Assembly: GCF_963082655.1 (NCBI RefSeq)
Contig: NC_081555.1
Location: 89,540,272 to 89,604,271 of the forward strand
Direction: 5' to 3'
DNA: 64,000 nucleotides
From: Stomoxys calcitrans
Taxonomy: Eukaryota; Arthropoda; Insecta; Diptera; Muscidae
Every line of letters begins with the position of its first letter. Positions within the stretch are counted from its first letter, which is position 1. A program made the translations under genes and the position numbers. Shown piece after piece: positions 11,190 to 22,544 of the stretch. Below the pieces are notes generated by a model. It saw only the letters and a list, made by a program, of their open reading frames with translations, was not told the origin of the DNA and made no database searches.

Positions 11190-11473
11190 TTACTTTAATT
11201 GGATATGACAGAACATTTGTCCCATTAGCCGAACTATAAATAGTGTTCCAAGTGCCTCGATCTTCTGCGCTCCTTTTATAATCTCTGAAACCAAATATCG
11301 AAGTGTCTCTCACCATTTGATCTTTCCATTGGGCTTTTGGCCGTCCCGGTTTGCGAGTATCATCGTGATCGTATTCAAAAGACTTCTTCGCCGGAGCTTC
11401 TCCATTCATTCTAACAACATGACCTAGCCAACGCAACCGTTGTATTTTGATACGTTTAACTATGCTTACGTCG
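11190..11473 (-). mobile_element. RTE-like LINE 3' end (left part, interrupted by Transib)
   Basis: The minus strand encodes the C-terminal tail of an RTE-type ORF: RLRWLGHVVRMN, then KPGRPKAQWKDQMV and SAEDRGTWNTI. The AATTAAAGTAA 3' end lies at about 11190. The sequence resumes at 16823 after the Transib. The same region at 47.1-47.7 kb lacks the Transib. Confidence 0.85.
11469..11473. repeat. Transib target-site duplication, left (CGTCG)
   Basis: CGTCG lies directly outside the element's CACAGTG terminus. An identical 5-mer follows the right terminus at 16823-16827. Five-base, GC-rich target duplications of this type are characteristic of Transib. Confidence 0.95.
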
Positions 11474-12904
11474 CACAGTGGGCCAAATGGCAAAAAAATT
11501 GGAAATAAGTCTACAACTTTTTATCTGTTGATTTTAGCCATACAAAATGTTCTAGACATTTGTAGAGGAGGACATAGGCTTTCAGAAAAGTGCTGTTGTT
11601 GGTCCATATCTTTAATACAGGGTGAGCTACAGGGTGTCAAAGTTGACCACTTTTGACTTCTCCAAGCTTCTGGGGGCCATAACTTTTGATCTACTCAACC
11701 GATTTACATGATTTAGGACTCTAGAGAAAGAGCTTGACAAGATCTAAAAAACTTATGCATAAAGTACCATGCCATCGTGTACTGTTAAGGAGTTATGAAT
11801 TGTTTAATTTTAAAATATGAAAATTTGGCCTTGGTTTTTTTCAGTGTTTTTTAAATAACTCCGTCAATTTTAAAGCTATAAACTTCATACTTCACACAAA
11901 TTATGCCAGCATATGTGTGCATAAAATACAAAAGGAATCACGTGAATATCTTTGGCGGTTTAAAAATGGCATCGTTTTCAATATGAAAAATATTTTTTTT
12001 GTCAAAAAATTGCAAAATTTTTCAAAAAAGATACTCCCATTTCCTTTAAGTTTTCGCAAACTTTGGCCATCAAAGCATTATCATTTCTTTCCATTTTCAC
12101 AAAGTCGAGGTATTAAGAAAAGTTTTAAGTGCTAATTTGGCTAATTTCGATATCAAACAACACCGTTATCTTAAGACCAAAATGGCCAATTTTTTTACTA
12201 AACTTCAAAAGTTTCTCACTGGAAAAAAAGTTCCACGGGGATTTTTTCGCTTTTTTTGAACTTAAATGAAAGCTTAAAATGTTCCCAACATTTTAAGGTA
12301 TGTCTCGCCATATCCTAGCCATAAATGAGATCGTAGCGATCAAAATACTGAAAAAAGTCAATTTTCAAGTAGTGCTATATTCATTGCTAAAAAACAAGTA
12401 TTACGTCACATTTTATTGCAAAGATGTTAAATAAACTTTTATTTGGTAACACTTCTTCTACAAAACACAAAAAGAATCATGGAAATATCTCTATTCTATT
12501 CCATTTTATGGAACCGGCAATAAAAAAGTCAATTTTTCAAAAAAGTCGAATTTCCCAAATTTTGTTTTTGTTGTCCTAATTGCACATGACACACTATAGC
12601 CATATTTACGCAACATACCTTATCGTAAAGGAAATTTTCATACCTTTCCAACGATGTATAAAACATTTCTCAACTCGGATTCTATCTACTCTAAAATTCA
12701 TTTACACTTCATTAAACTCTATATAAAAATGTCTATTTGTGAAATGGAACCTTATATGGGGCCTACACTAAAACATTGATAGATTTGCCCAGGGTTTACA
12801 ATACAAATGTGTTAGAATAAAAAAAGGTCTCCTGCCAAAGTTTAAAAAAATTGGAATAAAAATATGTGTTTTAGAGCGAAAACACTTCGCATCGGCGTGC
12901 GTTT
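11474..12904 (+). repeat. Transib left terminal inverted repeat (1,431 bp)
   Basis: This arm matches the reverse complement of 15392-16822 over its full length, from CACAGTG to GGCGTGCGTTT, with the same length in both arms. Two single-base differences were seen by eye. It is AT-rich and non-coding; the 72-codon frame near 11917-12135 appears identically in the other arm and is not a gene. Confidence 0.95.
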
Positions 12905-13300
12905 GTATAGTACCTACATCTATTTTTAATGTAAGCTGATGATTTTTGAATAAAAAGTAACCTAGAAATATACCTGCATATATATATATATTTGTGTTAA
13001 GATTTGATGCAGACAAATGTTACCTGTTTCGCTATGTCGAATTCCCAGGAAATCCACCGTATCAATGAATGTGAAAAAACCTACCCATAAAAAATTCATT
13101 GTCATTTTTTTTAACCAAATTCGAGTCCAGGTAAATAATTATAGAAGAGTAAGTAAAAAGAGGCACTTTGGACCCCTTTTTACGATTGCGTCTGATACCT
13201 GAAATGGGTCATTAATTGTGAATATATTGCATAAATATTTGAACAAAATCCAAATTTTCTTCATTATATTTTGTAGAGGCGTAAAGGACATTTATAAGTT

Positions 13301-15343
13301 ATGGAAGTCATACTGAAGTATTCCACTCTTTCGAAAATTGTATGGGACATCAAAAATGATTCCAAATCATACACGGAGTCATTTAAGGAACTTGTTTACA
13401 CTTTGGACCACATATATGGAATAAGGCTAAATAAAGACGCTTTAGACAAACTTGAAAAATTCTACAAATCATTTGAGAGAAGGTTGCCAGAATGTTCATT
13501 CGCAAAAATCAAGTTTTTCAAAATGTATGAGAAGTGGCTGAAATCGGATCTACTTATTGAAATTAAACCGCTGATTCCCGGCCGGCCTAGCAAAGCATAC
13601 GACGAAGTTACGGAGAAAACCAAAAAGAAAAAACAAGAGGAACTATTGGCGGCACATCCGCCAAATTTAATAAAAGATACGTTCAAAACAGCATTGTTAA
13701 AAACACAACCAAAAAATGTTGGACGAATTGTCGATGTTTTACCATTAGCATCTCCGAAAAGGGTAAAGAGAATGGTAGAAAGTATTCCAACTCCAAAATC
13801 GACTACAGAATTCACGGAGGAAGATGCAATGGCCCTGATTTTGAACCTAGGCCTCTCAAGAAACAAATACTCAACAATGAGGAAGGCTCTTCGTGAAAAA
13901 GGATGGGGTTGTTTACCCTCAAAACATAAATTGTACAACACCAGGACGAAAATGGTGCCATCAAATATATACGTGGACGAATTAAAAGCAAGAGTGAAAC
14001 TTGCTGATCTTGTTGAAAATACAGCTGTTAGAATTATTTCTAATTTTACTGAAGAACAGTTGAACACATGTAATAATTCCGAAGTGGTTTTGATCAGCAA
14101 ATGGGGTTGTGATGGATCATCTGGATTTTCCGAATATAAGCAACAAACAGAAATAGATACCAACTTCGCATCAATTTTCATGGCATCATTAGTACCATTG
14201 AGAATGAGATTGTACAAGGACCAATCTTCATCATCGAAAGAAAATGCATTTCAAGATATATGGATAAATAGAACACCTGGGTCAAAATATTTATGTCGCC
14301 CAATTCGGTTTGAGTATACAAAGGAAGACCGGAACACAACACGATCTTTGGTGAACGAAATAAAGGAAGAAATTGCTGCATTACCCATGATTGTTATAAA
14401 CCAATTGGGAAGAAATATAAAAGTTTCGTTTCAACTACAACTCACTATGATCGATGGAAAGGTGGCAAACGCATTAACTGGCGTTATGTCCAATTGGAGA
14501 TGCAATATTTGTGGCAAGAAGAATGGGCAATTCGAGGACAAGTCTGATGAAAATTTAGTAAACGAAAATGCGCTCAATTTCGGTATTTCGCCCCTGCACT
14601 GTAGAATTCGATTCATGGAGTATTGTTTGCATTTATCGTATGACCTTAAATATCGGACTAGCCCTGGAAACCGCGATGTCTCTGCTAGAAACAACCAAGA
14701 TCTTCACAAAATGAGGCAGGAAGAGAAGAATCGAATCCAGTTGGAGTTTAAACAAAAGGGACTTATAATAGATAAACCTCTTTACGGATACGGAAGCACA
14801 AATGATGGCAACTCGGCAAGGCGGTTTTTTGAGGACCCCGTATCGACATCTAAAATAACCGGTCTTGATGAACACTTGCTAAGACGATTCAAAGTGATTT
14901 TGGCTGTAATCAATAGCAAAAAGATGATAAATTCAACCAAATTTGAAGCTTATAGTAATGACACAAAAAACATTTTATCTGATTTATATTCGTGGAAAGC
15001 TTTAACACCGACAGTACATAAAGTCTTACATCATGGCAAGGAAATTGTGGAATACAACATACTTCCGTTAGGAGAACTTACAGAAGAAGCTCAGGAATCC
15101 CGTAATAGAGATGTTAAACAGTTCCGGCTTTTCAATACCCGAAAGAGCACCAAATTTAACCAAAATTATGATTTACTTCAATATTTATTGTTATCGTCTG
15201 ATCCGGTACTATACAGCATCAGAACTAAATGGCTACCAAAAATATGTGACGATATAGATAAGGACGATCCCGATGCCATTCAAATTAAAGAGCTTTTAAA
15301 TTTTGATACCTTAGATTATTTGGTAGAGAATAAAATCAAATAA
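13301..15343 (+). CDS. Transib transposase (RAG1-like DDE recombinase)
   Basis: A 680-residue single-exon protein that should cut and join the element's ends in the nucleus. It shows the features shared by Transib and the RAG1 core. The first catalytic Asp is D271 in WGCDGSSGFSE (compare the CDGMGD region of RAG1) and the second is D385 in MIDGKVAN. A zinc pair C401/C404 (RCNICGK) is matched by H573 and H578 in HKVLHHGKEI, the same H-x4-H spacing as the RAG1 zinc site. The catalytic Glu is E599 in AQESRN. H433-C434 (PLHCRIRF) matches the RAG1 ALHCDIG segment. The length is normal for Transib. The start at 13301 is the first ATG of the long frame; an upstream non-coding exon in 12905-13300 is possible. 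No stop or frameshift interrupts it. It lies centrally between the two arms, close to the inner edge of the right one (15392). Confidence 0.95.
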   Translation: MEVILKYSTLSKIVWDIKNDSKSYTESFKELVYTLDHIYGIRLNKDALDKLEKFYKSFERRLPECSFAKIKFFKMYEKWLKSDLLIEIKPLIPGRPSKAYDEVTEKTKKKKQEELLAAHPPNLIKDTFKTALLKTQPKNVGRIVDVLPLASPKRVKRMVESIPTPKSTTEFTEEDAMALILNLGLSRNKYSTMRKALREKGWGCLPSKHKLYNTRTKMVPSNIYVDELKARVKLADLVENTAVRIISNFTEEQLNTCNNSEVVLISKWGCDGSSGFSEYKQQTEIDTNFASIFMASLVPLRMRLYKDQSSSSKENAFQDIWINRTPGSKYLCRPIRFEYTKEDRNTTRSLVNEIKEEIAALPMIVINQLGRNIKVSFQLQLTMIDGKVANALTGVMSNWRCNICGKKNGQFEDKSDENLVNENALNFGISPLHCRIRFMEYCLHLSYDLKYRTSPGNRDVSARNNQDLHKMRQEEKNRIQLEFKQKGLIIDKPLYGYGSTNDGNSARRFFEDPVSTSKITGLDEHLLRRFKVILAVINSKKMINSTKFEAYSNDTKNILSDLYSWKALTPTVHKVLHHGKEIVEYNILPLGELTEEAQESRNRDVKQFRLFNTRKSTKFNQNYDLLQYLLLSSDPVLYSIRTKWLPKICDDIDKDDPDAIQIKELLNFDTLDYLVENKIK

Positions 15344-15391
15344 TACAAAACTAAAATGCTTTTTTATTTTGGGAGTAGCTAATATACATAT

Positions 15392-16822
15392 AAACGCACG
15401 CCGATGCGAAGTGTTTTCGCTCTAAAACACATATTTTTATTCCAATTTTTTTAAACTTTGGCAGGAGACCTTTTTTTATTCTAACACATTTGTATTGTAA
15501 ACCCTGGGCAAATCTATCAATGTTTTAGTGTAGGCCCCATATAAGGTTCCATTTCACAAATATACATTTTTATATAGAGTTTAATGAAGTGTAAATGAAT
15601 TTTAGAGTAGATAGAATCCGAGTTGAGAAATGTTTTATACATCGTTGGAAAGGTATGAAAATTTCCTTTACGATAAGGTATGTTGCGTAAATATGGCTAT
15701 AGTGTGTCATGTGCAATTAGGACAACAAAAACAAAATTTGGGAAATTCGACTTTTTTGAAAAATTGACTTTTTTATTGCCGGTTCCATAAAATGGAATAG
15801 AATAGAGATATTTCCATGATTCTTTTTGTGTTTTGTAGAAGAAGTGTTACCAAATAAAAGTTTATTTAACATCTTTGCAATAAAATGTGACGTAATACTT
15901 GTTTTTTAGCAATGAATATAGCACTACTTGAAAATTGACTTTTTTCAGTATTTTGATCGCTACGATCTCATTTATGGCTAGGATATGGCGAGACATACCT
16001 TAAAATGTTGGGAACATTTTAAGCTTTCATTTAAGTTCAAAAAAAGCGAAAAAATCCCCGTGGAACTTTTTTTCCAGTGAGAAACTTTTGAAGTTTAGTA
16101 AAAAAATTGGCCATTTTGGTCTTAAGATAACGGTGTTGTTTGATATCGAAATTAGCCAAATTAGCACTTAAAACTTTTCTTAATACCTCGACTTTGTGAA
16201 AATGGAAAGAAATGATAATGCTTTGATGGCCAAAGTTTGCGAAAACTTAAAGGAAATGGGAGTATCTTTTTTGAAAAATTTTGCAATTTTTTGACAAAAA
16301 AAATATTTTTCATATTGAAAACGATGCCATTTTTAAACCGCCAAAGATATTCACGTGATTCCTTTTGTATTTTATGCACACATATGCTGGCATAATTTGT
16401 GTGAAGTATGAAGTTTATAGCTTTAAAATTGACGGAGTTATTTAAAAAACACTGAAAAAAACCAAGGCCAAATTTTCATATTTTAAAATTAAACAATTCA
16501 TAACTCCTTAACAGTACACGATGGCATGGTACTTTATGCATAAGTTTTTTAGATCTTGTCAAGCTCTTTCTCTAGAGTCCTAAACCATGTAAATCGGTTG
16601 AGTAGATCAAAAGTTATGGCCCCCAGAAGCTTGGAGAAGTCAAAAGTGGTCAACTTTGACACCCTGTAGCTCACCCTGTATTAAAGATATGGACCAACAA
16701 CAGCACTTTTCTGAAAGCCTATGTCCTCCTCTACAAATGTCTAGAACATTTTGTATGGCTAAAATCAACAGATAAAAAGTTGTAGACTTATTTCCAATTT
16801 TTTTGCCATTTGGCCCACTGTG
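15392..16822 (-). repeat. Transib right terminal inverted repeat (1,431 bp)
   Basis: Reverse complement of 11474-12904. The inner boundary is AAACGCACGCCG at 15392, beyond which the arms diverge completely. The outer end CACTGTG is followed by the target duplication. The transposase stop codon is 48 bases inside the inner boundary, so transcription reads into this arm. Confidence 0.95.
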
Positions 16823-16930
16823 CGTCGTCATACAGCTCACACAGTTCGTGGTTCATAGGACACCCATACTCTATCAATGCGAAGTGGTCCATAAATTTTA
16901 CTAAAAATCTTTCTCTCAAACACTCCAAGT
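16823..16930 (-). mobile_element. RTE-like LINE (right part beyond Transib)
   Basis: It starts with the second CGTCG and continues TCATACAGCTC...TTCGTGGTTCATA...TTTCTCTCAAACACTCC. This matches the reverse complement of the RTE copy at about 47100-47190, apart from a small insertion. It proves that the Transib split a pre-existing RTE copy. Confidence 0.85.
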
Positions 16931-17044
16931 ACTGCCAATTGTTTCCATATTTACAAATTTATTGAGATTGTTTCTTTTGAGGTCTCCGGCGGCTTGAAAC
17001 TTGAAATGTACGTTTAAGAAGGTTGCCACTTCTAACGAAAGTAT

Positions 17045-17880
17045 TTCTTATACCCTTCACCATACGATGGGGGTATACTAATTTCTTCATTCTGTTTGTA
17101 ACACCCCGAAATATGCGATCGCCGTACCATTTTAAGTCGATCTAGCCATCCTCCGTCTGTTTGTTAAAAGCACGCTAACTTTCGAAGGAGTAAAGTTAGC
17201 CGCTTGAAATTTTGCACAAATACTTCTTATTAGTGTAGGTCGGTTGGGATTGTAAATGGGCCAAATCGGTTCATGTTTTAATATAGCTGCCATATAAACC
17301 GATCTTGGGTCCTGACTTCTTGAGCCTCAAGAGGGCGCAATTCTCGTCCGATTTGACTGAAATTTTGCACGTTGTGTTTGAGTATGACTTCCAACAGCTG
17401 TGTGCTAAGTATGGTTCAAATCGGTTCATAACCTGATATAGCTGCCATATTAACCGATCTGGGGCCCTGACTTCTTGAGCCTCTAGAGGGCGCAATTCTT
17501 ATCCGATTTGGCTGTAATTTTGAACGTAGTGTTTTGGTATCACTTCCAACAGCTGTGCTAAGTATGGTTCAAATCGGTTCATAACCTGATATAGCTGTCA
17601 TATAAACCAATCTTGGGTCCTGACTTCTTGAGCCTCTAGAGGGCGCAATTCTCGTCCGATTTGGCTATAATTTTGCACGTAGTGTTTTGGTGTCACTTCC
17701 AACCACTGTGCTAAGTGTGGTTTAAATCGGTTAATAACCTGGAATAGCTGCCATATAAACCGATCTTGTATCTTGACTCCTTTGGCCGCTAGAGGGCGCA
17801 ATTCTCATCCGATTTGACTGAAATTTTGCATGAGGTGTTTTGTTATAACTTTTACAAACAAAGTTAAAAAAAATTTCCCA
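17045..17880 (+). repeat. TR element with 153-bp tandem units
   Basis: It starts with TATACCCTTCACCATACGAT and GTTTGTAACACC. Repeated marks ATAACCTGATATAGCTGCCA occur with starts at about 17435, 17588 and 17741, an exact spacing of 153 bases. Minus-strand frames here come from the repeat. Confidence 0.85.
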
Positions 17881-17999
17881 AAATTGTCATCCTTCCCTCG
17901 TTTATCTATGCATTTCATTCAGAAATGCGCGTATTTAAGTACCACAAACAAAATGTACTGACCATTTTTCAGATTGATGAACGACACGCCGCGCGATAG

Positions 18000-19735
18000 G
18001 TTAGGTTGTCAGACTAATCAATGAGGAAGAGACGAATAAACCAGAGGGATGCACAGTTCGTCCCCAGCCTTTAAGTGAAGGTGGTGTTTCTGACTCGGAT
18101 TCAGACAGCGACTGTGTCAATGAAATAGTCATCGCAGCCGAATCGAGAGATGGGGGCATTGGGATGACAGCAGAAGTGAGCGATGGCTTTGCTAAGCTCA
18201 CAAGCAGACCGAGAAAGCGATCCGGTGTACGACGAAGGAGACAGAGGAGTATGTACCGGCAGCGTTATCGGGCGAAAGTGTAGGATGCTGGAAGGGATAC
18301 AACTGACATTCCAAGCACTTCTATGGAAGCTAGAAGAAGAATCAGATCTCCCGAAGAGCATAACACTGCTAAAATACTGAAGAAGAAAAAGAACTCCCCG
18401 CTTTCAAGTACTCTGGGAAAACCAAACCAGCCATCTCGCAATGGAGACTCCAGACAGTGTCCTGCGGAGGTAGACAAAGTTGGAACAGGAACGAAGGAAG
18501 CGCGAAAGGCCCCTGAGTTTTCATGGAGGACTGTGACTTTCAAAAGGAGGCCACAGCCATTAAAAATGGTCGCTAAGAATGGTGAGGAGCCGCCCTCTTA
18601 CGCCAGAGTGGCAAGGAAGCACGGCCCCTGAGTCTTCATGGAGGACTGTGACTTTCAAAAGGAGGCCACAGCCATTAAAAATGGTCGCTAAGAATGGCGA
18701 GGAGCCTCCCTCTTACGCCAGAGTGGCGCAAGGAAGCACAACAGAGATGAGCTGACTTATGCAGTCATTAATATCGGCTGTGCATCCGGTAGGATTCCAC
18801 CAGATCATCGGTCCCAAGAGGAGAATCTGGTGAACGATCGGATTTTTGAACATGTGTGGAACTCTGTAGAGGGTGTACCCATACAAATAATGAGCTGCGA
18901 GTTTGGAGGGGACATCTTTACGCAGCGTTTTGCGTCGGCGGAATGTATTGATACCGTCAAATAGCTCGTCAGAGGTATTCACGCTCCCTGGGAGGGCGCA
19001 AAGCTCGACCTGATGAGAAAGATGGATATCCCTCAGCTCACAAAGGCTACGGTCTTCATCAAGGGATGGGATAGTAAATTTGCGACGGAATTTGGAATTC
19101 TTGGGCAAGCAAAACGAAGGTTTGGTCGCAGAGAAGTGGGGGGTCTTCCACAGGGAGAAGAAGGAGGAAGGAACTCTCTTTGTGATTGGCATTGATTAAG
19201 TATCCGTGACAAGTTTGGATAAGACTAAAGGCATGGCGCACTACGGGATCAGTCCGCACGAATGCGCATGCAACATTGTGGAACAGCGAAACGATCGGTA
19301 GGATAGCGAAAATCCTATGGGGGGATCCAGATCGTGAGAAGACGAGGCTATTATTGAAAGAAAGCAAGAAGGAGGTCAGTATAGCTATTGGTATCATAAC
19401 GGCACACATAGGACTACGAGCTCACTTATGTAAAATCGATGCGGCAAGTGATAGCATGTGTAGGGCATGCGGGGAAGATGATGAGACGTTGGAGCATTTC
19501 CTTTGTCATTGCTCGGCTTTCGCGTCCAGCAGATACCGGTACTTAGGTGGAGACACAATATGAGACATGAACACACTTAGGGGAGTGGTATTGAAAACAA
19601 TTAAGGATTTTTGTAAGTAGCACGGAATTCCTAACTTTTAGAGCGCACAACAAGCCGATTACTGGTTTAGGTAGATGTCCATAGTGGCATGGGGCGGATT
19701 AATGTCTGCACCCTCTTTTCAACCTAACCTAACGT
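18000..19735 (+). mobile_element. LINE remnant (third LINE family), multiply frameshifted
   Basis: Fragmented forward frames include a basic, Ser/Pro-rich gag-like piece (18323-18631). A C-terminal frame (19276-19563) carries NSETIGRIAKILWGDPDREK and a CCHC-type knuckle, CRACGEDDETLEHFLCHC. The central endonuclease/RT part is missing. Two related fragments lie at 24.3-26.2 kb. The clade was not determined. Confidence 0.7.
18509..18738 (+). repeat. 115-bp tandem duplication inside the LINE gag-like region
   Basis: The segment beginning GCCCCTGAGTTTTCATGG at 18509 repeats at 18624 as GCCCCTGAGTCTTCATGG with a few substitutions. 115 is not a multiple of three, so the duplication itself breaks the frame. 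Confidence 0.9.
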
Positions 19736-19739
19736 AAAG

Positions 19740-20040
19740 GGAAACAACAGGGGCAAACTTCTCACATATCAATGAGTGCTGTGCGTTTCAACCTAACCTA
19801 ACCTAAAGGGAAACAACAGGGGCAAACTTCTCACATATCAAGTTTAAGCTCCTCCTCCTTTTTATAACCGAGTCCGAACGGCGTGCCCAAGTTCAAAACC
19901 TTTTTGGAGAGAAGTTTTTACATGGCATAGTACCTCACAAATGTCGCCATCATTAGGAGGGGATAAACACCGCTGAAATTGTTCACTGATGTTGTCGCCA
20001 GGGTTCGAACCCAGGCGTTCAGCGTCATGGGCGGACGTTT
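19740..20040 (-). repeat. SINE1 copy with duplicated 3' end
   Basis: In reverse orientation the B box is present (GGGTTCGAACCCAGGCG) near 20000-20015, and the body follows to the left. The 3' segment GGGAAACAACAGGGGCAAAC occurs twice, near 19740 and 19806, separated by CAACCTAACCTAACC from the neighbouring LINE tail. Confidence 0.8.
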
Positions 20041-20044
20041 TTCG

Positions 20045-20640
20045 CCCCTAGAAATATGGAAATATGGGTATAAAATGATAGGTACTGTAGAGTAGATTAC
20101 AAATATGCAAAACATGTCTAAAATTGGACTCGGGAAGGACCTAAGAGGCCTTAAGAAATTTTAACCCAGGTAACATAGGCAATATGGGTATCAAATGAAA
20201 GGTACCAATGAGTAGATTACGATAGACATGGAAAATATAAAATTTTCTTTCGTTAAGAGCTTAATTTATTTTTTTGCATATCTTGGGTAGTCTACCCCAT
20301 GCTACCTTCCATTTGAATACCTATATTGCCTATGCTAACAAGGTACACAATTCTCAAGACCCCGTTGGTCTTTTCCGGGTCCAATTTCAGGCACGTTTTA
20401 GCATACTCGACTACTCTACTCGACAATACCTTTCATTTGATAACCATATGGCCTAGGTTGGTCCACTTCCCTCCAAGGGGAGGGGGGATTTAGCCTCTCA
20501 GGGGGCCCTAGGGCCTTTGCCACAGAAACGCACTTCTGATACGTGTTCCTGGGTTCAACCCACATCTACATACCAAATTTCAGCGAAATCGGAGGTGCAA
20601 CACTCCAGTTTCCTCCTCCATATAGCCTAACATCTTTCAA
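20045..20640. repeat. Degenerate Helitron-type repeat
   Basis: Repeated phrases such as ATATGGGTATCAAATGAAAG and GAGTAGATTACGA resemble the internal repeats of the Helitrons at 27.9-29.7 and 36.1-37.4 kb. No TC or CTAG terminus could be assigned. Confidence 0.55.
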
Positions 20641-22540
20641 ATATCCTCATATAGGTACATATTTATGTACCTGCAGTGTTGTGTAGTACATGAATAGTAA
20701 ATGAAATATGTATGCTGTGTATGTCCATATATGCAGCTTATTCGTTGTGGTAGCGCATTGCCCATGTTGCGCTTTTAAATGGTGCTCAAAATGTAAACTA
20801 TCATCTCTCATTGCCTCCAACTCAACTCAACTTGGATGCCATCAATAGCTGCTTCTACCAACTACGACGGCTACAAATAAGGGGCAACGATGATGACACA
20901 ATACGTATACCTCCAAAGAGCCGCGCAAAATGCCGAATATATTCCGGTACTTGAAAGTTGCTGCAACATACATTGATGCACCGCCAAAACATCATTTGTT
21001 GTTGGACACAACACAACTACTTCGACAAGACGTTCATACGCCTTCAAAGGGGTTTGTATGATGGCAAGGGGGTGTGGGGGGGGGGGGTCCTAACATTTAA
21101 AGTTGCTTTCGCATGCTGTTGCAGTTTGTCGTGTGTGTGATATACGCTGCCATCACCTTCGCCATCGTCGCCGTTATGGTCGGTCTTATTCGCCGCCAAT
21201 GATGATGATGATGGGGCATGAACAACAACACAACACTAAGGCTGCAACAGCATCATCCATCTACTGCTAGGCAAGACACTGCTGTGCTGTGTAGCCTTGT
21301 CATGCCCAAGGTTCGCAGCATTTGTAACACTTCGGTTTTAAAGTTCACGGCAAATTTAAGGGAGTACAAGGCGGAGGGAGTTGGCCCTCGTCATCGTCCT
21401 CGAACGACCGACGAACTATTGTCTGGCAGCCTCAATGCCATCAACACCATCACAACTAAGCCAGTCAGTCGTTGTCAAGCTAGACCAGGTCCCAGCTAGG
21501 CAGTCATTCAACTATCCGTTCGTTCGGTTGGCCTCTGGTCCAGCCAGCACTCACTCCGTCAATAAGGCAACTGGGGGCAGACTCAATTACACACACACAC
21601 ACACACACACAACCATCCATTCATACTAAACTTTGTTACAAAGCAAAACAAAACTCTTTTTTTTCGTTTAACTCAAGTGTGTGTGTTTTCCTTGTTTCCT
21701 TGAAAGTGTCGTTGTAGTTAATATCAATATTTGGCAGAGACTATGTGTGTGTGTGTGTGTGTGTCTACTACTCTCTGTCACTTTTGCTCTCTCTCTCTCG
21801 GTTTGAATAGTGCAATAGTTGCATTTCTCCACGCACTCACATTCAAAAGCAAACAACAAGAAAACAAAAAAAAAAGCACCAGGAACATCTAACACACAAA
21901 AGTGTGTGAGAAACAAAGAAAAATCCATAAATTTTCCTCTCCCTGGAGAGTCATAAAGTAAGTGTGCCGAATGCGTTGCAACTCCAGCAAGCTGCCTGTC
22001 CACCTCATCGTCACAATCATCATCCTCATCATCATCATTCGTCTCCGGTACTTGAACTGAAACCGAAATTGAAACTAAAACTCAAACTCGAAAAAAATAC
22101 AACAAACGCTGTGTGCCCCACCAAAAATGAGTGTTAGTTTTGTTGTATAAGTGAATGCAAGTGAGTGACAAAGTGCATACTCATCAGCATCGTATAGCAA
22201 GCTCTTTGCCAACAATATCACCAGGCATGCCGAGTGGGCAGTTGTGCCAACATCAATCATCGGTGTACTAATCTTTAAGACTAGATTTTCTGGGGGTTTA
22301 AGATGCCAACATAGACAATTCTTGTTTCTGCGTCCATTGTGCCCCAGCAGCAAGATGTAGCAATTATGATCCTTAGGAAATTATTGGTAAGTCGAATTAT
22401 GCCAGTTTTTGTTGAATCGACAGATCACTTAATCCCGATATGCCCATTTACATGTCAGGATTCAAAATCTTGGGTTTCAAACAGATAATTCCTCAAAAAA
22501 AAGGGGAAACACATTAAATTCAGCAGGGGCCAATTTTGGA
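20641..22540. other. Unassigned single-copy-looking DNA with microsatellites
   Basis: No gene is supported. It contains a poly-G run near 21078-21088, (CA)n near 21591-21611, (GT)n near 21745-21763 and ATG/CAT triplet runs near 21200 and 22018-22040. The open frames are low complexity. It could be intronic or intergenic sequence of a neighbouring gene; nothing here decides that. Confidence 0.4.
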
Positions 22541-22544
22541 TAAT

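Larger units (their letters stand above)
11474..16822 (+). mobile_element. Transib DNA transposon, complete, with very long TIRs
   Basis: The element is 5,349 bp, begins CACAGTGGGCCAAATGG and ends in its reverse complement, flanked by CGTCG duplications. It consists of two 1,431-bp inverted repeats and a 2,487-bp unique centre carrying one 680-codon RAG1-like transposase. The CACAGTG terminus is identical to the V(D)J recombination-signal heptamer, as known for Transib. An intact transposase, an intact TSD and nearly identical arms indicate a recent insertion. It sits inside an RTE-like LINE, whose empty site can be read from the copy at 47188-47192. Confidence 0.95.

Noticed and set aside
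11917..12135. 72-codon frame repeated at 16161-16379
   Set aside because: The two frames are the same because they lie in the two Transib arms; the sequence is AT-rich and shows no protein features.
13462..14217. 251-codon frame antisense to the Transib transposase
   Set aside because: It is a shadow of the sense gene, whose motifs are unambiguous.
21668..22003. 111-codon frame and neighbouring frames in 20.9-22.4 kb
   Set aside because: Dominated by microsatellite-encoded Thr-His repeats; no protein evidence.
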